DNA of 64,000 nt, taken from Actinomycetota bacterium. Its GTDB lineage: Bacteria > Actinomycetota > Thermoleophilia > BMS3ABIN01. Of the stretch, positions 16,675 through 25,929 are shown one piece after another. The notes under the pieces were generated by a model that saw only the letters and a program-made list of their open reading frames with translations, had not been told where the DNA came from and searched no databases. Where the stretch lies: NCBI GenBank assembly GCA_023382335.1, contig JAMCPM010000012.1, positions 46,976 to 110,975 of the forward strand. Direction: 5' to 3'. A program made the position numbers and the translations under genes. The stretch's first letter is position 1, and each line of letters opens with the position of its first letter.

Positions 16675-17913
16675 TTGCTGCAGGAAGTCCATGTCGGCCA
16701 CAAGTTTCTGGCCGACTATCAAAGTGTTGTAGTGAAGCCTCTGATCGAGGAGATCAGGGAGCTTGCCGAGGGCCTCAAGGGGGCCCGGGTGCTGCACGTC
16801 AACGCCACCTCCTTCGGCGGCGGCGTCGCCGAGATCCTCTATACCCTGGTGCCGCTGATGCGCGATGTCGGCCTCGATGCAGAATGGCGCATCATCATGG
16901 CCGAGCAGGAATTCTACGAGGGCACCAAGATCATGCACAACGCCCTGCAGGGCAACGAGCTGGGACTCGACCCGGCGCAGAAGGAGATCTACGAGAAGAA
17001 CAACCGCCTTACCGCCGAGTCGCTCGGCAAGGGCTTTGATTTTGTTGTCGTTCACGATCCCCAGCCGCTGCTGATCCGTCATTACTGCGGGGACCTGGGC
17101 GCCAAGTGGATCTGGCGCTGCCACATCGACACCTCGACCCCCAACCAGGACGTGGCCGATTATCTGCTTCCCTATGTCTCGCTTTATGACACGGCTATGT
17201 TCACGCTCAAGGATTACGTCTTCAAGGGGCTGAAGATACCGATTAAGGTGGTGGCCCCGGCGATCGATCCGCTCTCGACCAAGAACATGGCGCTCTCGCC
17301 GGAGGACGCCGACTACGTGGTCAGCCAGTTCGGGGTGGAGCCCGACCGGCCGCTGCTTCTGCAGATCTCGCGCTTCGATCCCTGGAAGGATCCGCTGGGC
17401 GTCATCGACGCCTACAAGCTGGTCAAGAAGGAATTCGCCTCGGTGAGGCTGGCGCTGGTCGGTTCCATGGCCACCGACGACCCCGAGGGCTGGAGCTTCT
17501 TCACCAGCACCGTCGAGCACGCCGGCGACGACAGCGATGTGCTCATCCTGTCAAACCTCAATAACGTGGGCAACCTCGAGGTGAACGCCTTTCAGTCGCG
17601 GGCCGACGTCATCATCCAGAAATCCATCCGGGAAGGCTTCGGCCTCACCATCAGCGAGGGGCTCTGGAAGGCCAAGCCGACCATCGGCGGCAACGTCGGC
17701 GGCATCCCCTCACAGATCAATGACGGCGAGACCGGTTTCCTGGTCGATTCGGTCGAAGAGTGCGCCCAGAAGTGCATGTGGGCCCTTGACCATGCCAAGG
17801 AAGCAAAACAGATGGGCCGCGCCGGCAAGGAGCACGTCCGGGCCAATTTCCTCACGCCCCGCCTGCTGCGGGATTACCTCAAACTGTTTACGGATCTCAA
17901 AAGCCAGGGATGA
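16675..17913 (+). CDS. treT: Trehalose synthase, TreT-type glycosyltransferase
   Basis: 412 residues from a TTG preceded by GGGAGGT. It is a GT-B family 4 enzyme: the N-terminal HVNATSFGGGVAEIL loop and HDPQPL are typical of TreT, and the nucleotide-sugar site contains SRFDPWKDP and REGFGLTISEGLWK with NVGGIPSQI. TreT transfers glucose from NDP-glucose to glucose to give trehalose, reversibly. A GT20 synthase follows on the same strand 68 bases after the stop, so this is a compatible-solute locus. The sequence match is strong; the favoured direction of the reaction is unknown. Confidence 0.92.
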   Translation: MLQEVHVGHKFLADYQSVVVKPLIEEIRELAEGLKGARVLHVNATSFGGGVAEILYTLVPLMRDVGLDAEWRIIMAEQEFYEGTKIMHNALQGNELGLDPAQKEIYEKNNRLTAESLGKGFDFVVVHDPQPLLIRHYCGDLGAKWIWRCHIDTSTPNQDVADYLLPYVSLYDTAMFTLKDYVFKGLKIPIKVVAPAIDPLSTKNMALSPEDADYVVSQFGVEPDRPLLLQISRFDPWKDPLGVIDAYKLVKKEFASVRLALVGSMATDDPEGWSFFTSTVEHAGDDSDVLILSNLNNVGNLEVNAFQSRADVIIQKSIREGFGLTISEGLWKAKPTIGGNVGGIPSQINDGETGFLVDSVEECAQKCMWALDHAKEAKQMGRAGKEHVRANFLTPRLLRDYLKLFTDLKSQG

Positions 17914-17981
17914 TAAGGGTAAGGCGTCAGGTCCGGCCGCTGACGGTCGGTTGATGTATCGTCTGTTTTGTGGGAGGCAGC

Positions 17982-19478
17982 ATGGAGCAGTGCCCTTTTG
18001 AAAACGAACTGATCCTGGTTTCCAACCGGGGACCGATCTCATACACGCGCGACCGCGACGGCGAGCTCAAGACTGTCCGCGGCGGCGGCGGCCTGGTGAC
18101 CGCGCTTCTGGGCGTGGCCGCTTCCTGCGAGATCACCTGGATCGCCAGCGCCATGACCCCCGAAGACACCGAGATCAGCATCCGAGTCGGCGGCGGCCGC
18201 ACCATGGTCACCCACGACGAGCACAAGCTGGGCCTGCGTTTCGTCGTCTCCGACCCCGAGGTCTACCACAAGTTCTACAACATCATCGCCAACCCGCTTA
18301 TCTGGTTCATCCAGCATTATCTCTGGGATCTGTCAGTGGTGCCGGACGTCAGGCTCAATGAATTCGAGGCCTGGGAGAACGGCTACCAGGTGGTCAACAA
18401 CGAGTTCGCCGAAGCGGTATGCGACGAGCTCGACGCCAGGGGCAACGATATGCCGGTGGTGATGCTTCACGATTATCACCTCTACACCTGCCCGAGCGTC
18501 GTGCGCGCCCGCCATCCGGAAGCCTTCCTGCACCAGTTCGTGCACATCCCCTGGCCGCAATCGGATTCCTGGAGGGTTCTGCCGCGCCACATCCGCCAGG
18601 CGATCGTGCGGGGACTTCTCGCCAATGACATCGTCGCCTTCCATACACAGAGATACGTTCGCAATTTTCTCGTCAGCTGCGAGGAGCTTATCGGGGACGA
18701 CGTCGAGATCGATTACGGCCGCGCCGTGGTCAACTTCGGCGGCCGCGAGGTCTGGGTGCGGGCCTACCCGATCTCGATCGACTGCGCTGATTTCGAGCGG
18801 CTGGCCGAGAGCGGCCCCGTGCTCGAGGAAGAGAAAAAGATCGAGGAGATGCGCCGCGAGTACCTGATCCTGCGGGTGGACCGCATGGACCTCTCCAAGA
18901 ACATCGTTCGCGGCTTCAAGGCCTTTGACATGTTCCTAGACGAGCATCCGGAGTTCAAACTGCGCATCACTTTCCTGGCGCTGCTGCAGCCGTCCCGCGA
19001 GGACGTCAAGGAGTACAACACCTACCGCGACAAGATCATGCGCGAGGTCGAGGTCATCAACACCAAGCACGGCACCGCCAACTGGATGCCGATCGACGTG
19101 CGCATGCAGGACAACTTCACCCGTTCGGTGGCGGCTTACAAGCAGTTCGACGTGCTGATGGTCAACGCCATCTACGACGGCATGAACCTCATCGCCAAGG
19201 AAGCGGGTCTGATCAACCGCCACGACGGCGTGCTGATCCTCTCGGAAAACACAGGCGCCCACGAAGAGCTCGGCGAGTTCTGCCTGTCGGTCAACCCGTT
19301 CGATCTCGAGAGCCAGTCCCAGGCGATTTACGAGGCCCTTACCATGGGCAAGGATGAAAAAAGCGACCTTGCGGGTAAGATAAGGGAGACGGTGAAGAAT
19401 AACGACATCCAGAAGTGGATCGAGACTCAGTTCGTCGACATCAAGGCGAAGATCTCGGAAAAAGCCCAGACCGGCTGA
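17982..19478 (+). CDS. otsA: Trehalose-6-phosphate synthase-like GT20 enzyme
   Basis: 498 residues from the ATG at 17982, preceded by GGGAGG. Family GT20 features: VSNRGPISYTR and RGGGGLVTAL at the N-terminus, LHDYHLYTCP, HIPWPQSDSWRVLP, and VNAIYDGMNLIAKE with LSENTGAHEELG for donor binding. It should join glucose from a nucleotide sugar to glucose-6-phosphate. The PWPQSDSW variant differs from the PFPSPEIFR of classical OtsA, so a related product such as glucosylglycerol phosphate cannot be ruled out. No phosphatase (OtsB) is fused or adjacent. Together with treT it gives two potential trehalose routes. Confidence 0.8.
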   Translation: MEQCPFENELILVSNRGPISYTRDRDGELKTVRGGGGLVTALLGVAASCEITWIASAMTPEDTEISIRVGGGRTMVTHDEHKLGLRFVVSDPEVYHKFYNIIANPLIWFIQHYLWDLSVVPDVRLNEFEAWENGYQVVNNEFAEAVCDELDARGNDMPVVMLHDYHLYTCPSVVRARHPEAFLHQFVHIPWPQSDSWRVLPRHIRQAIVRGLLANDIVAFHTQRYVRNFLVSCEELIGDDVEIDYGRAVVNFGGREVWVRAYPISIDCADFERLAESGPVLEEEKKIEEMRREYLILRVDRMDLSKNIVRGFKAFDMFLDEHPEFKLRITFLALLQPSREDVKEYNTYRDKIMREVEVINTKHGTANWMPIDVRMQDNFTRSVAAYKQFDVLMVNAIYDGMNLIAKEAGLINRHDGVLILSENTGAHEELGEFCLSVNPFDLESQSQAIYEALTMGKDEKSDLAGKIRETVKNNDIQKWIETQFVDIKAKISEKAQTG

Positions 19479-19499
19479 ATCCGGACGAAGGGGGAAGAG

Positions 19500-19868
19500 A
19501 TGATCAGCGATTTGATGGAAAAGGTTTTGCTGCTAGGCGTAGGCGCTGCCTCGCTCACCAAGGAGAAGGTCGACGAGCTCACCGATGAGCTGGTCAAGCG
19601 CGGCCAGATGACCAGGGAAGAGGGAGAGGCTTTCGTCAGGGAGGCGTCAGGCCGCGCCCGGGAGGGCGGCTCCAATTTCAGGGAGATGGCGTCCGACACT
19701 TACCAGGACACCTTGAGGGCGCTGGGAGTCGCGACCCGCGAGCAGGCTGATGAGATCGAGCGCCGCCTGAACGTGCTGGAGGCCAAGGTCTACGGCAAGC
19801 CGCTGAGGGTCGAGGAACCACAGACAGGATTCGTGGTCACCGATACCGAGGAAGAAGAGCCGAGGTAG
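19500..19868 (+). CDS. Phasin-like helical protein
   Basis: 122 residues, acidic and mostly helical: a hydrophobic start (LMEKVLLLGVGAASLT), then KEKVDELTDELVKRGQMTREEGEAFVRE, and a coiled-coil REQADEIERRLNVLEAKV. This order matches the PhaF/PhaI-type phasin or polyhydroxyalkanoate granule-associated family. No PHA synthase gene is in the window, so a granule role is not shown. It follows otsA by 21 bases. Its last 79 bases overlap the convergent membrane glycosyltransferase gene. Confidence 0.65.
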   Translation: MISDLMEKVLLLGVGAASLTKEKVDELTDELVKRGQMTREEGEAFVREASGRAREGGSNFREMASDTYQDTLRALGVATREQADEIERRLNVLEAKVYGKPLRVEEPQTGFVVTDTEEEEPR

Positions 19869-21307
19869 GGCGCCTTGGCTTCGCGCGGGATCCAGAGCGT
19901 CATCGGCGGCCAGTCCCCGCTGTTGAAATCTACCTGGTAATGGTCGTCGAGCTGCGGCTCGAGGATATCTATCGAAGGCTGGCCGTCGCCGAAAAGGATC
20001 ACCGGACTCTTCTTCGCCGCCACTTTCTGCCTTAAGCCATCGAACATCCCCGCGGCGTCCTCGTCGCCGCGCCGGTACTTTTCCTCCCACAGGAACTGGT
20101 CGTAAAAGTCCAGGGTCACCGGGCGGTCCGCCTCCAGCGCGTAGCACCCCGGGATGATCACCGGCTGGCAGGCGCTGGTGCGGCTCTGGGTCTCCGCCAC
20201 GATCGTGGCGACATCAGTGGCATTGCTGCGGAAAAAGAAATCAGCGCTTTTGTCAACCAGATCGGGAACCGCCACCACCAGCCACAGGACGACCAGCACG
20301 ATTGGAACCACAGTGCGCCGCTCCGCCAGCGCGACCAGTCCCCAGGCCGCCAGCACCGCCACCGCCGGCTCGGCGATCAGGAAGAGGTTGGTGTCGTGGC
20401 CTTCGGCCGGCAGCGTCCCCAGTACGACCACTCCCGCCACCAGCCAGCCGACCAGCAGGAAGAGCCGTCCCTTGAGCTGGCCGCCCAGCTGTTCGTGACG
20501 CATCAGCGCCCGCCCGGCAAACCAGGCGCCGGCCCAGGCCGGCACCATCAGCGGCCAGTCCATCTGCCAGATGCGGTGCAGGCCCCCGAGCAGGTTGGAG
20601 AGGCTGAACCCCTTGCTGGCCTGCGAACCCAGGATATCGCTGAGATAGCCGCCATCCGTGACCAGCTGCAGGATGACCGCGGCCGCCACCGCGCCGCCGA
20701 GCGCGATGGTTATGAACATCCACGCCTGCCGGCGCCGGAACAGGAGCACGTAGACGGCGCACACCACGAGAAAAGGCAGGAAGGTCAACTTCGTCAGGGT
20801 TCCCAGGACCCCCAGCACTCCCGCCCCCGCAATGGCCCGGCGCGAGCCTCCCACGAGCAGCAGGATCGTCAGCACCGTGATCAGGGAAACCAGATAATCG
20901 TTGAGAAAGGTCTTGGAAAAGAAGAGCCCCAGCGGCGCGAAGAGCGTGATGGCGCCGGCGAACATCGCCAGCTTGTCGTTGGCCGTGATCTTGACGGCGA
21001 TCCGCCACACTAGCACGCCCATGACGAGCATCAACAGAAGGATGAAGATGCGGAAAGGTACTACGCCGGCCCCGATCCAGGCGAGCGGCGCTCCCAGTAC
21101 GAACAGTAGCGGAGGGTGGGCCACGAGGAAGTCGCGGTAAGGCATCTGGCCCTCCGCAAGCGCGCGCGAGGTCGCCAGATAGGCGCTGTCGGCGCTATCG
21201 AGACAGCTGTGATCTATGCCCAGGAACCCGAGCGTCAGGAACGCCAGGGCAAAAAGAATGAATACGGAAGGATAGAGCCGGGAGAGCCTGAAACGGCCGG
21301 CCATCAC
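19790..21307 (-). CDS. GT39/ArnT-like membrane glycosyltransferase
   Basis: 505 residues with about ten hydrophobic segments. The first loop after the N-terminal helix has DSADSAYLATSRALAEGQMPYRDF, with the acidic residues and the AEG-PYRDF pattern of the GT-C superfamily (dolichol-phosphate mannosyltransferase/ArnT type). These enzymes transfer a sugar from a polyprenyl carrier to a protein or lipid outside the membrane. The soluble C-terminal tail ends in a Ser/Val/Thr run that overlaps the end of the phasin-like gene on the other strand by 79 bases. The stop may therefore be secondary. It follows the GNAT-like gene with no gap. Confidence 0.8.
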   Translation of the reverse strand: MMAGRFRLSRLYPSVFILFALAFLTLGFLGIDHSCLDSADSAYLATSRALAEGQMPYRDFLVAHPPLLFVLGAPLAWIGAGVVPFRIFILLLMLVMGVLVWRIAVKITANDKLAMFAGAITLFAPLGLFFSKTFLNDYLVSLITVLTILLLVGGSRRAIAGAGVLGVLGTLTKLTFLPFLVVCAVYVLLFRRRQAWMFITIALGGAVAAAVILQLVTDGGYLSDILGSQASKGFSLSNLLGGLHRIWQMDWPLMVPAWAGAWFAGRALMRHEQLGGQLKGRLFLLVGWLVAGVVVLGTLPAEGHDTNLFLIAEPAVAVLAAWGLVALAERRTVVPIVLVVLWLVVAVPDLVDKSADFFFRSNATDVATIVAETQSRTSACQPVIIPGCYALEADRPVTLDFYDQFLWEEKYRRGDEDAAGMFDGLRQKVAAKKSPVILFGDGQPSIDILEPQLDDHYQVDFNSGDWPPMTLWIPREAKAPYLGSSSSVSVTTNPVCGSSTLSGLP

Positions 21308-21308
21308 A

Positions 21309-21992
21309 TCAGGGACATACAGTAACCAGGTCGGCGCATGCCTCCGCCGGCCCGCGCTCAGCCGGCCCGCGCTCCGCCGCCGATCGGCACAAAGCTACCG
21401 GCGCGGGAGCCGGCGCCGTTCGCTTGATGCGCTCAAGCAGCCGCCGGCGGGTTTTTTGTTTAGCCGCCTTTGTGGGCAGGACGCCGCCCAGCTCGAAACG
21501 CATCAGCAGCAACCCCCGGGAACTGCGCACCGGATAAAAACCGCAGTCCTGCAGGAAGTCCTGGCTGAAGAGGCGGCATTCATTTTCCGGAGGCACATCC
21601 TCGAAGCAAAAAGCCTCGACCGTCTCCACCTGGCGCTCCTTCATCTCGGCCAGCACGGCGGTCAGCAGACTCTTGCGCACCGGCTGGAAATCCTGATGGG
21701 CGAAACTGCAGGTGAGAAGCACGGCGTCATTGCTGACCGGCCCGCAGGCCAGATCGCCGGAACGTCCGAAGAGCACGGACGGCCCATACTGGATCATCCC
21801 GAGCAACTCGCCGTCACCGACGGCCAGCTTGCCCCAGCCGCCAAACCGCTCAATCGCGGTCTCGGCCCAGGAGTCGGCTTTATGAGAGTCCGGCCAGCCG
21901 TCATCGTGGCCCTGCCACCAGCCGCAAACCTGACAATCCTCGGGTAACAGCTCAAAACCGGCGCGGTCGAGTTCCTGAAGTTGGAATATCAC
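21309..21992 (-). CDS. GNAT-like acetyltransferase domain protein
   Basis: 227 residues from a GTG. The pattern LAVGDGELLGMIQYGP and LLTAVLAEMKERQVETVEAF, with a Cys-rich CQVCGWWQGH at the N-terminus, suggests a GNAT-like fold, but no clean acetyl-CoA Q/RxxGxG/A motif is visible, so confidence is moderate. The C-terminus is Pro/Ala-rich with a duplicated AERGP unit, coded by a 15-base direct repeat (about 21358-21386). The gene ends one base before the GT39-like gene on the same strand, so the pair is likely co-transcribed. Confidence 0.55.
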   Translation of the reverse strand: MIFQLQELDRAGFELLPEDCQVCGWWQGHDDGWPDSHKADSWAETAIERFGGWGKLAVGDGELLGMIQYGPSVLFGRSGDLACGPVSNDAVLLTCSFAHQDFQPVRKSLLTAVLAEMKERQVETVEAFCFEDVPPENECRLFSQDFLQDCGFYPVRSSRGLLLMRFELGGVLPTKAAKQKTRRRLLERIKRTAPAPAPVALCRSAAERGPAERGPAEACADLVTVCP

Positions 21993-22136
21993 TGCTGGGT
22001 CACCTTGTTCATATCGATTTCCGCCGTCCAGGGGACACGGATTTCTTTCCCAATTACCATGACATTATAACTCACGGCTGGAATCTAGTGGAGAGGGAGG
22101 CTCAGTAGACGCCCGCAATCGGGGCGCCGCCGGCCC

Positions 22137-23069
22137 TCAGGCGCGGGTAAGCTCCAGCAGGGTTATCTCCGGGCGCCGCAGCAGGCGGAATGGCAGCAGT
22201 GTCGTGCCGACCCCGGGGGATACGTGCATTTGCAGGTCTTTTACCCGGTACATGCCCGACCCGTAAAGCGAGCCGGAGGTCGAGAGCATGATCCTGCCTT
22301 TTGTCGGGTGAGGCAGGCAGATCTGGCCGCCATGGGTATGGCCGGCCAGCACCAGGTCGTAATCGCCGCCACCGGCCGCCCATTCAACCGCGTCGGGGCT
22401 GTGGGAGAGCAGCACCCGGACCCCGGCGTCGGGGTCGGTCTGCCGGGCGGTGCCCTCAAAATCGGCGTATCCGTACTGGCAGTCGTCGACGCCGCATACC
22501 TGCGCCTTGCCTCCACGCGTCGCCAGCGTGGCGCACTCGTTCTCCAGCAGCCTTATCCCCGCCTGCGCCAGCAGTCCACGGTTCAGATCCACGGTTTCTT
22601 CGAGATCCTCTCCGGGGATTTCCCTGGGGCCGACCACCGAGCGGCCGGTAAAGCGCCGCATCAGATCCTGCAGCACCGTCTTCCGCAGGCCGTGGTCGTG
22701 GTTGCCCAGGACGGCGAACTTCCCGTAGCGGGAGCCGATCTCGGCCAGCAGGGGCAGGAAGGGGGTCATGTCCTTCTTCTTGTCGGTCATGTCACCGGTG
22801 AAGAGGACGATGTCGGCGTCGGCGCGCCTGGACGCCCGGGCGAGCTTGGCGATAGCCCTGCCGCCAGGGCCCCGGGCGCCGCCATGCAGATCGCTAATAT
22901 GCAGGAGCTTTAAGCCATCAAGGCCGGCGGGCAGACCGTCGATCGGCAGGCGCTTTTTCCTGAGTTTCAGCCATTGGGCTTCAAACAGCATGTAAGCGGT
23001 GAGAGAGATGGCGGCCGCAAGCGCCAACGATATTGCGCGCAACCAGGAGAATGGACTGCTTCGGGCCAA
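22137..23069 (-). CDS. YkuE-like metallophosphoesterase
   Basis: 310 residues from a TTG. An N-terminal membrane helix (about 8-27) is followed by the calcineurin-like phosphoesterase motifs HISDLHGG, FTGDMTDK, VLGNHDHG, LLSHSPD and LAGHTHGGQ, which ligate two metals. Similar membrane-anchored proteins act on lipid or nucleotide phosphates, for example UDP-diacylglucosamine in LpxH/LpxG-like families, but the substrate here is unknown. A YtxH protein gene lies 5 bases upstream on the same strand. Confidence 0.85.
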   Translation of the reverse strand: MARSSPFSWLRAISLALAAAISLTAYMLFEAQWLKLRKKRLPIDGLPAGLDGLKLLHISDLHGGARGPGGRAIAKLARASRRADADIVLFTGDMTDKKKDMTPFLPLLAEIGSRYGKFAVLGNHDHGLRKTVLQDLMRRFTGRSVVGPREIPGEDLEETVDLNRGLLAQAGIRLLENECATLATRGGKAQVCGVDDCQYGYADFEGTARQTDPDAGVRVLLSHSPDAVEWAAGGGDYDLVLAGHTHGGQICLPHPTKGRIMLSTSGSLYGSGMYRVKDLQMHVSPGVGTTLLPFRLLRRPEITLLELTRA

Positions 23070-23074
23070 GCGGG

Positions 23075-23335
23075 CTAGCCTTCCTGCTGCGCCTCGATCT
23101 CGGCCTTCAGCCGCGCGCGCGTCTCCTCGATCTTGGCCTTGAGGTCTTCAGAGGATTCCGGCTCCTCGGCAGAGGGAGCCTGCGACTCGGTCCCCGGCTC
23201 GGCCAGAATGTCAGCGCCGCCGCCGAAGATCTCCTGTCTGGTTTCCTTCCCCGATTTGGGCGCAAGCAGAACTCCCGCTGTGGCGCCGAGGCCAACGCCC
23301 AGCATGAACGTCCGGCAGCTTCTGCACATGGCCAT
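23075..23335 (-). CDS. YtxH-domain protein (small)
   Basis: 86 residues from the ATG at 23335, with AGGAGGG six bases before it; the longer upstream frame has no ribosome site. The N-terminus FMLGVGLGATAGVLLAPKSG is the YtxH signature, a short helix that associates with the membrane, followed by KETRQEIFG. The C-terminal half is acidic and ends IEETRARLKAEI. The same ETRARLKA motif ends the large YtxH-like protein at 30293-31285, so the two may be related in role. It is close to the phosphoesterase gene. Function unknown. Confidence 0.75.
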   Translation of the reverse strand: MAMCRSCRTFMLGVGLGATAGVLLAPKSGKETRQEIFGGGADILAEPGTESQAPSAEEPESSEDLKAKIEETRARLKAEIEAQQEG

Positions 23336-23569
23336 GGAAACCCTCCTGGATCCGGGAATAAAACAAACGATCGTCAGAATAAAAGGTTGCCGGTATTGAG
23401 CATTTCCTAACCGGCAAGCTTCGCTACGATTCATTCTATTGGCTTGCCGCCGCAGCCGCAAGGAAGCGGTATACTATGGGGAACGGCGCCCCTGTTTAGA
23501 GGAGAGCGCCCCTTGTTTCCGAAAAAGGTTGAACCACAATGCCAACCCCGGTTGGCGAAAGGAGGCGGA

Positions 23570-24124
23570 ATGGTAGCAACGATAATCATAATAGTCATCG
23601 CCGTGGTTCTGGTAGGCGGCCTCATCGCTCTCTACAACAACCTCGTGCGGTCACGCAACAAGGTGGACAATTCCTGGAAACAGATCGACGTGCAACTCAA
23701 AAGGCGGCACGATCTCATCCCCAACCTGGTGGAAGTGGTCAAGGACTACATGTCTTACGAGCAGGAGGTCCTGACCAACGTCACCAAGGCACGCTCCGAG
23801 GCCATGCAGGCACAGGGGCCCGCCGAGACAGCCAAGGCCGAGAACATGTTAAGCGGCGCCCTGAAGTCCCTCTTTGCCGTGGCGGAGAACTACCCCGACC
23901 TCAAGGCGAACCAGAACGTGTCGCAGCTGCAGGAAGAGCTGACCTCGACCGAGAACAAGATCGCCTTTGCGCGCCAGCTCTACAACGACGTGGTCATGGC
24001 CTTCAACAACAAGGTCCAGACCTTCCCGTCGAACGTCATCGCCGGCGCTTTCGGCTTCAAGGCCAGGGAATACTTCGAGGCTCCCGAGGAAGAGAAGGAG
24101 CCGGTAAAGGTCGACCTGCGCTAG
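23570..24124 (+). CDS. lemA: LemA family protein
   Basis: 184 residues from the ATG at 23570, preceded by AAAGGAGG. A membrane helix at about 3-23 is followed by [34 protein letters not shown], the signature of LemA. Conserved [21 protein letters not shown] lies near the C-terminus. LemA proteins have the N-terminus outside and a helical cytoplasmic or exposed bundle; their role is unclear. The HtpX-like protease follows 34 bases later, the usual LemA/HtpX pairing. Confidence 0.93.
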   Translation: MVATIIIIVIAVVLVGGLIALYNNLVRSRNKVDNSWKQIDVQLKRRHDLIPNLVEVVKDYMSYEQEVLTNVTKARSEAMQAQGPAETAKAENMLSGALKSLFAVAENYPDLKANQNVSQLQEELTSTENKIAFARQLYNDVVMAFNNKVQTFPSNVIAGAFGFKAREYFEAPEEEKEPVKVDLR

Positions 24125-24158
24125 AAGCGCGATCGTTCGAAGCCAAGAGGCCGTTTAA

Positions 24159-25100
24159 ATGACGATGTACGAAGAGATATCGAAGAACAAGCACCTTTCC
24201 TATGTGCTGATCGTGGTCATGACCGCGGTGCTGATCGTATTCGGCTATGTGGTGGGTTATGCCGCCACCGGCGTCGGCTGGTTCGCACTGGCCATCGCCG
24301 TGATCATCGCCGTGGTCATGTCTTTGACCGGTTATTACAAAGGTGACAAGATCGCGCTGGCGACCAGCCATGCCCGCCAGGTCACGCATGACGACGCCCC
24401 CCAGCTCTTCAACGTGGTCGAGGAGATGTCCATCGCCTCGGGCAACCCGATGCCGTCGGTTTACATCATCGACGATTCGGCTCCCAACGCCTTTGCCACC
24501 GGCCGCGATCCCGAGCATTCCTCGATCGCCGTGACCCAGGGCCTGCTGGACAAGATGAACCGCGAGGAGCTTCAGGGCGTGATCGCCCACGAGATGTCCC
24601 ACGTGCGCAATTACGACATCCTCTTCGCAACCCTTGTAGGGGTCATGGTCGGCGCCATCGCGCTGATGGCCGACTTCTTCCTCCGCTGGAGCTTCTTCGG
24701 GGGCAGCCGCCGCAGCAGCAACGACAACAGCGGTCCGCTGGGCATCATCCTGGTAGTGCTGGCGCTGGTGCTGGCCATCCTGGCCCCGATCGCCGCCCGC
24801 ATGGTGCAGCTGGCCATCTCCCGCAAACGCGAGTACCTGGCCGATGCTTCCGGCGTCGAACTGACGCGCAATCCCAACGGGCTGGCCAACGCCCTGCAGA
24901 AGATAGCTGACGACGAGGAAGTTCTAGAGGTCGCCAACCGCGCCACCGCGCATCTTTACATAGCCCAGCCGATCAAGAAGTTCTCCGACAAGAAGAGGGG
25001 CCTGTTCGACACCCATCCGCCTATCCAGGAGCGGATCCGCATCCTGCGCGAGATGGCCCACCAGGCGCCCGAGCCCCAGGCCGCGCCGGCGGCTGAATAA
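24159..25100 (+). CDS. htpX: HtpX-like M48 membrane metalloprotease
   Basis: 313 residues. Two N-terminal helices at about 14-60 precede the active site HEMSH at about residue 146 (GVIAHEMSHVRN). Two more helices (about 160-180 and 195-225) and a downstream REYLAD Glu complete the M48 family pattern. It degrades or clips misfolded membrane proteins in known relatives. The order lemA-htpX is conserved in many bacteria. An ATG follows the lemA stop by 34 bases. Confidence 0.93.
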   Translation: MTMYEEISKNKHLSYVLIVVMTAVLIVFGYVVGYAATGVGWFALAIAVIIAVVMSLTGYYKGDKIALATSHARQVTHDDAPQLFNVVEEMSIASGNPMPSVYIIDDSAPNAFATGRDPEHSSIAVTQGLLDKMNREELQGVIAHEMSHVRNYDILFATLVGVMVGAIALMADFFLRWSFFGGSRRSSNDNSGPLGIILVVLALVLAILAPIAARMVQLAISRKREYLADASGVELTRNPNGLANALQKIADDEEVLEVANRATAHLYIAQPIKKFSDKKRGLFDTHPPIQERIRILREMAHQAPEPQAAPAAE

Positions 25101-25278
25101 ACCTGGCGTTCCGGCCGCGCCGGTTATTGACATCAGGTCTCAGATTCAATAAGATTTCTTCCCCCTCTTGCTTCCCCGCGCGAACCCACGCCATAAAGCT
25201 GCTTTGACTTACGCAGACCGGCATTCGATTTCATCTGAATCAACTACCCGTGAAGCCGCGGTCGGTCCCGCCACGGCC

Positions 25279-25875
25279 ATGTTCGATCATGAACTGATCA
25301 GGGCGGTTCTGGGCTGGGAGCTGTCGGACGCGCGCACCGCACGGCTCTGCGACAAGATCTTCGAGCTCTTCTCGGGACGGGCTCTCTCGCCGGTGACCTC
25401 AGAGGAGATAAGCTCCAGCTGTAACCTCCCCGACGACGATGCGGCCAGGCTGTCGGCCGCGGTCGAATTGGCCCGCCGCCTGTTGTGGCCGGACGACGGC
25501 GACAGATCCATCCGCTCGCCCAGGGACGCCTGCCGGGCCGCCGGCGCCATCAGGTCGGCCGACCGCGAGCATTTCCTCGCCCTCTACCTCAACGCCCGCA
25601 ACGTCGTCATTCACGAGGAGATCGTCTCCGTGGGCAGCCTCAACGCCAACATAGTCCACCCCCGGGAGGTGTTCAGGCCGGCGATCACCCGGGGCGCCGC
25701 CGCTATAATCCTGGCGCACAATCATCCCTCCGGCGACGTGACCCCCAGCCGGGAGGACCTCAACCTGACCGCCCGCCTGGTCGAGGCCGGCCGGCTGCTG
25801 GGCATCGAGGTCCTCGATCACCTCATCGTGGCCGAGAGCCGCTACCTCAGTTTCCGTAGCGAGTCATACCTCTGA
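25279..25875 (+). CDS. radC: RadC-family JAB/MPN protein
   Basis: 198 residues from the ATG at 25279; an in-frame TTG at 25168 would add 37 residues, and neither start has a good ribosome site. The C-terminal domain has the JAMM motif HNHPSGDVTPSRED and LDHLIVAE, the zinc-dependent MPN/JAB fold of RadC. The N-terminal region is RadC-like but its helix-hairpin-helix lacks the usual GIG motif (NLPDDD in its place). The biochemical role of RadC is unsettled. The gene sits directly to the left of the DnaA-box region. Confidence 0.85.
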   Translation: MFDHELIRAVLGWELSDARTARLCDKIFELFSGRALSPVTSEEISSSCNLPDDDAARLSAAVELARRLLWPDDGDRSIRSPRDACRAAGAIRSADREHFLALYLNARNVVIHEEIVSVGSLNANIVHPREVFRPAITRGAAAIILAHNHPSGDVTPSREDLNLTARLVEAGRLLGIEVLDHLIVAESRYLSFRSESYL

Positions 25876-25920
25876 AAAACCCGCCCGAAAACCTATCAAA
25901 TATGAAAAGATGGTCCTCTT

Positions 25921-25929
25921 TGTGGAAAA
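25921..25929 (-). promoter_or_regulatory. DnaA box, one mismatch
   Basis: TGTGGAAAA is the reverse complement of TTTTCCACA and differs from the TTATCCACA consensus at one base. Confidence 0.45.

Noticed and set aside
21358..21386. 15-base direct repeat as a regulatory element
   Set aside because: It lies within the 3' coding end of the GNAT-like gene and encodes a duplicated AERGP unit.
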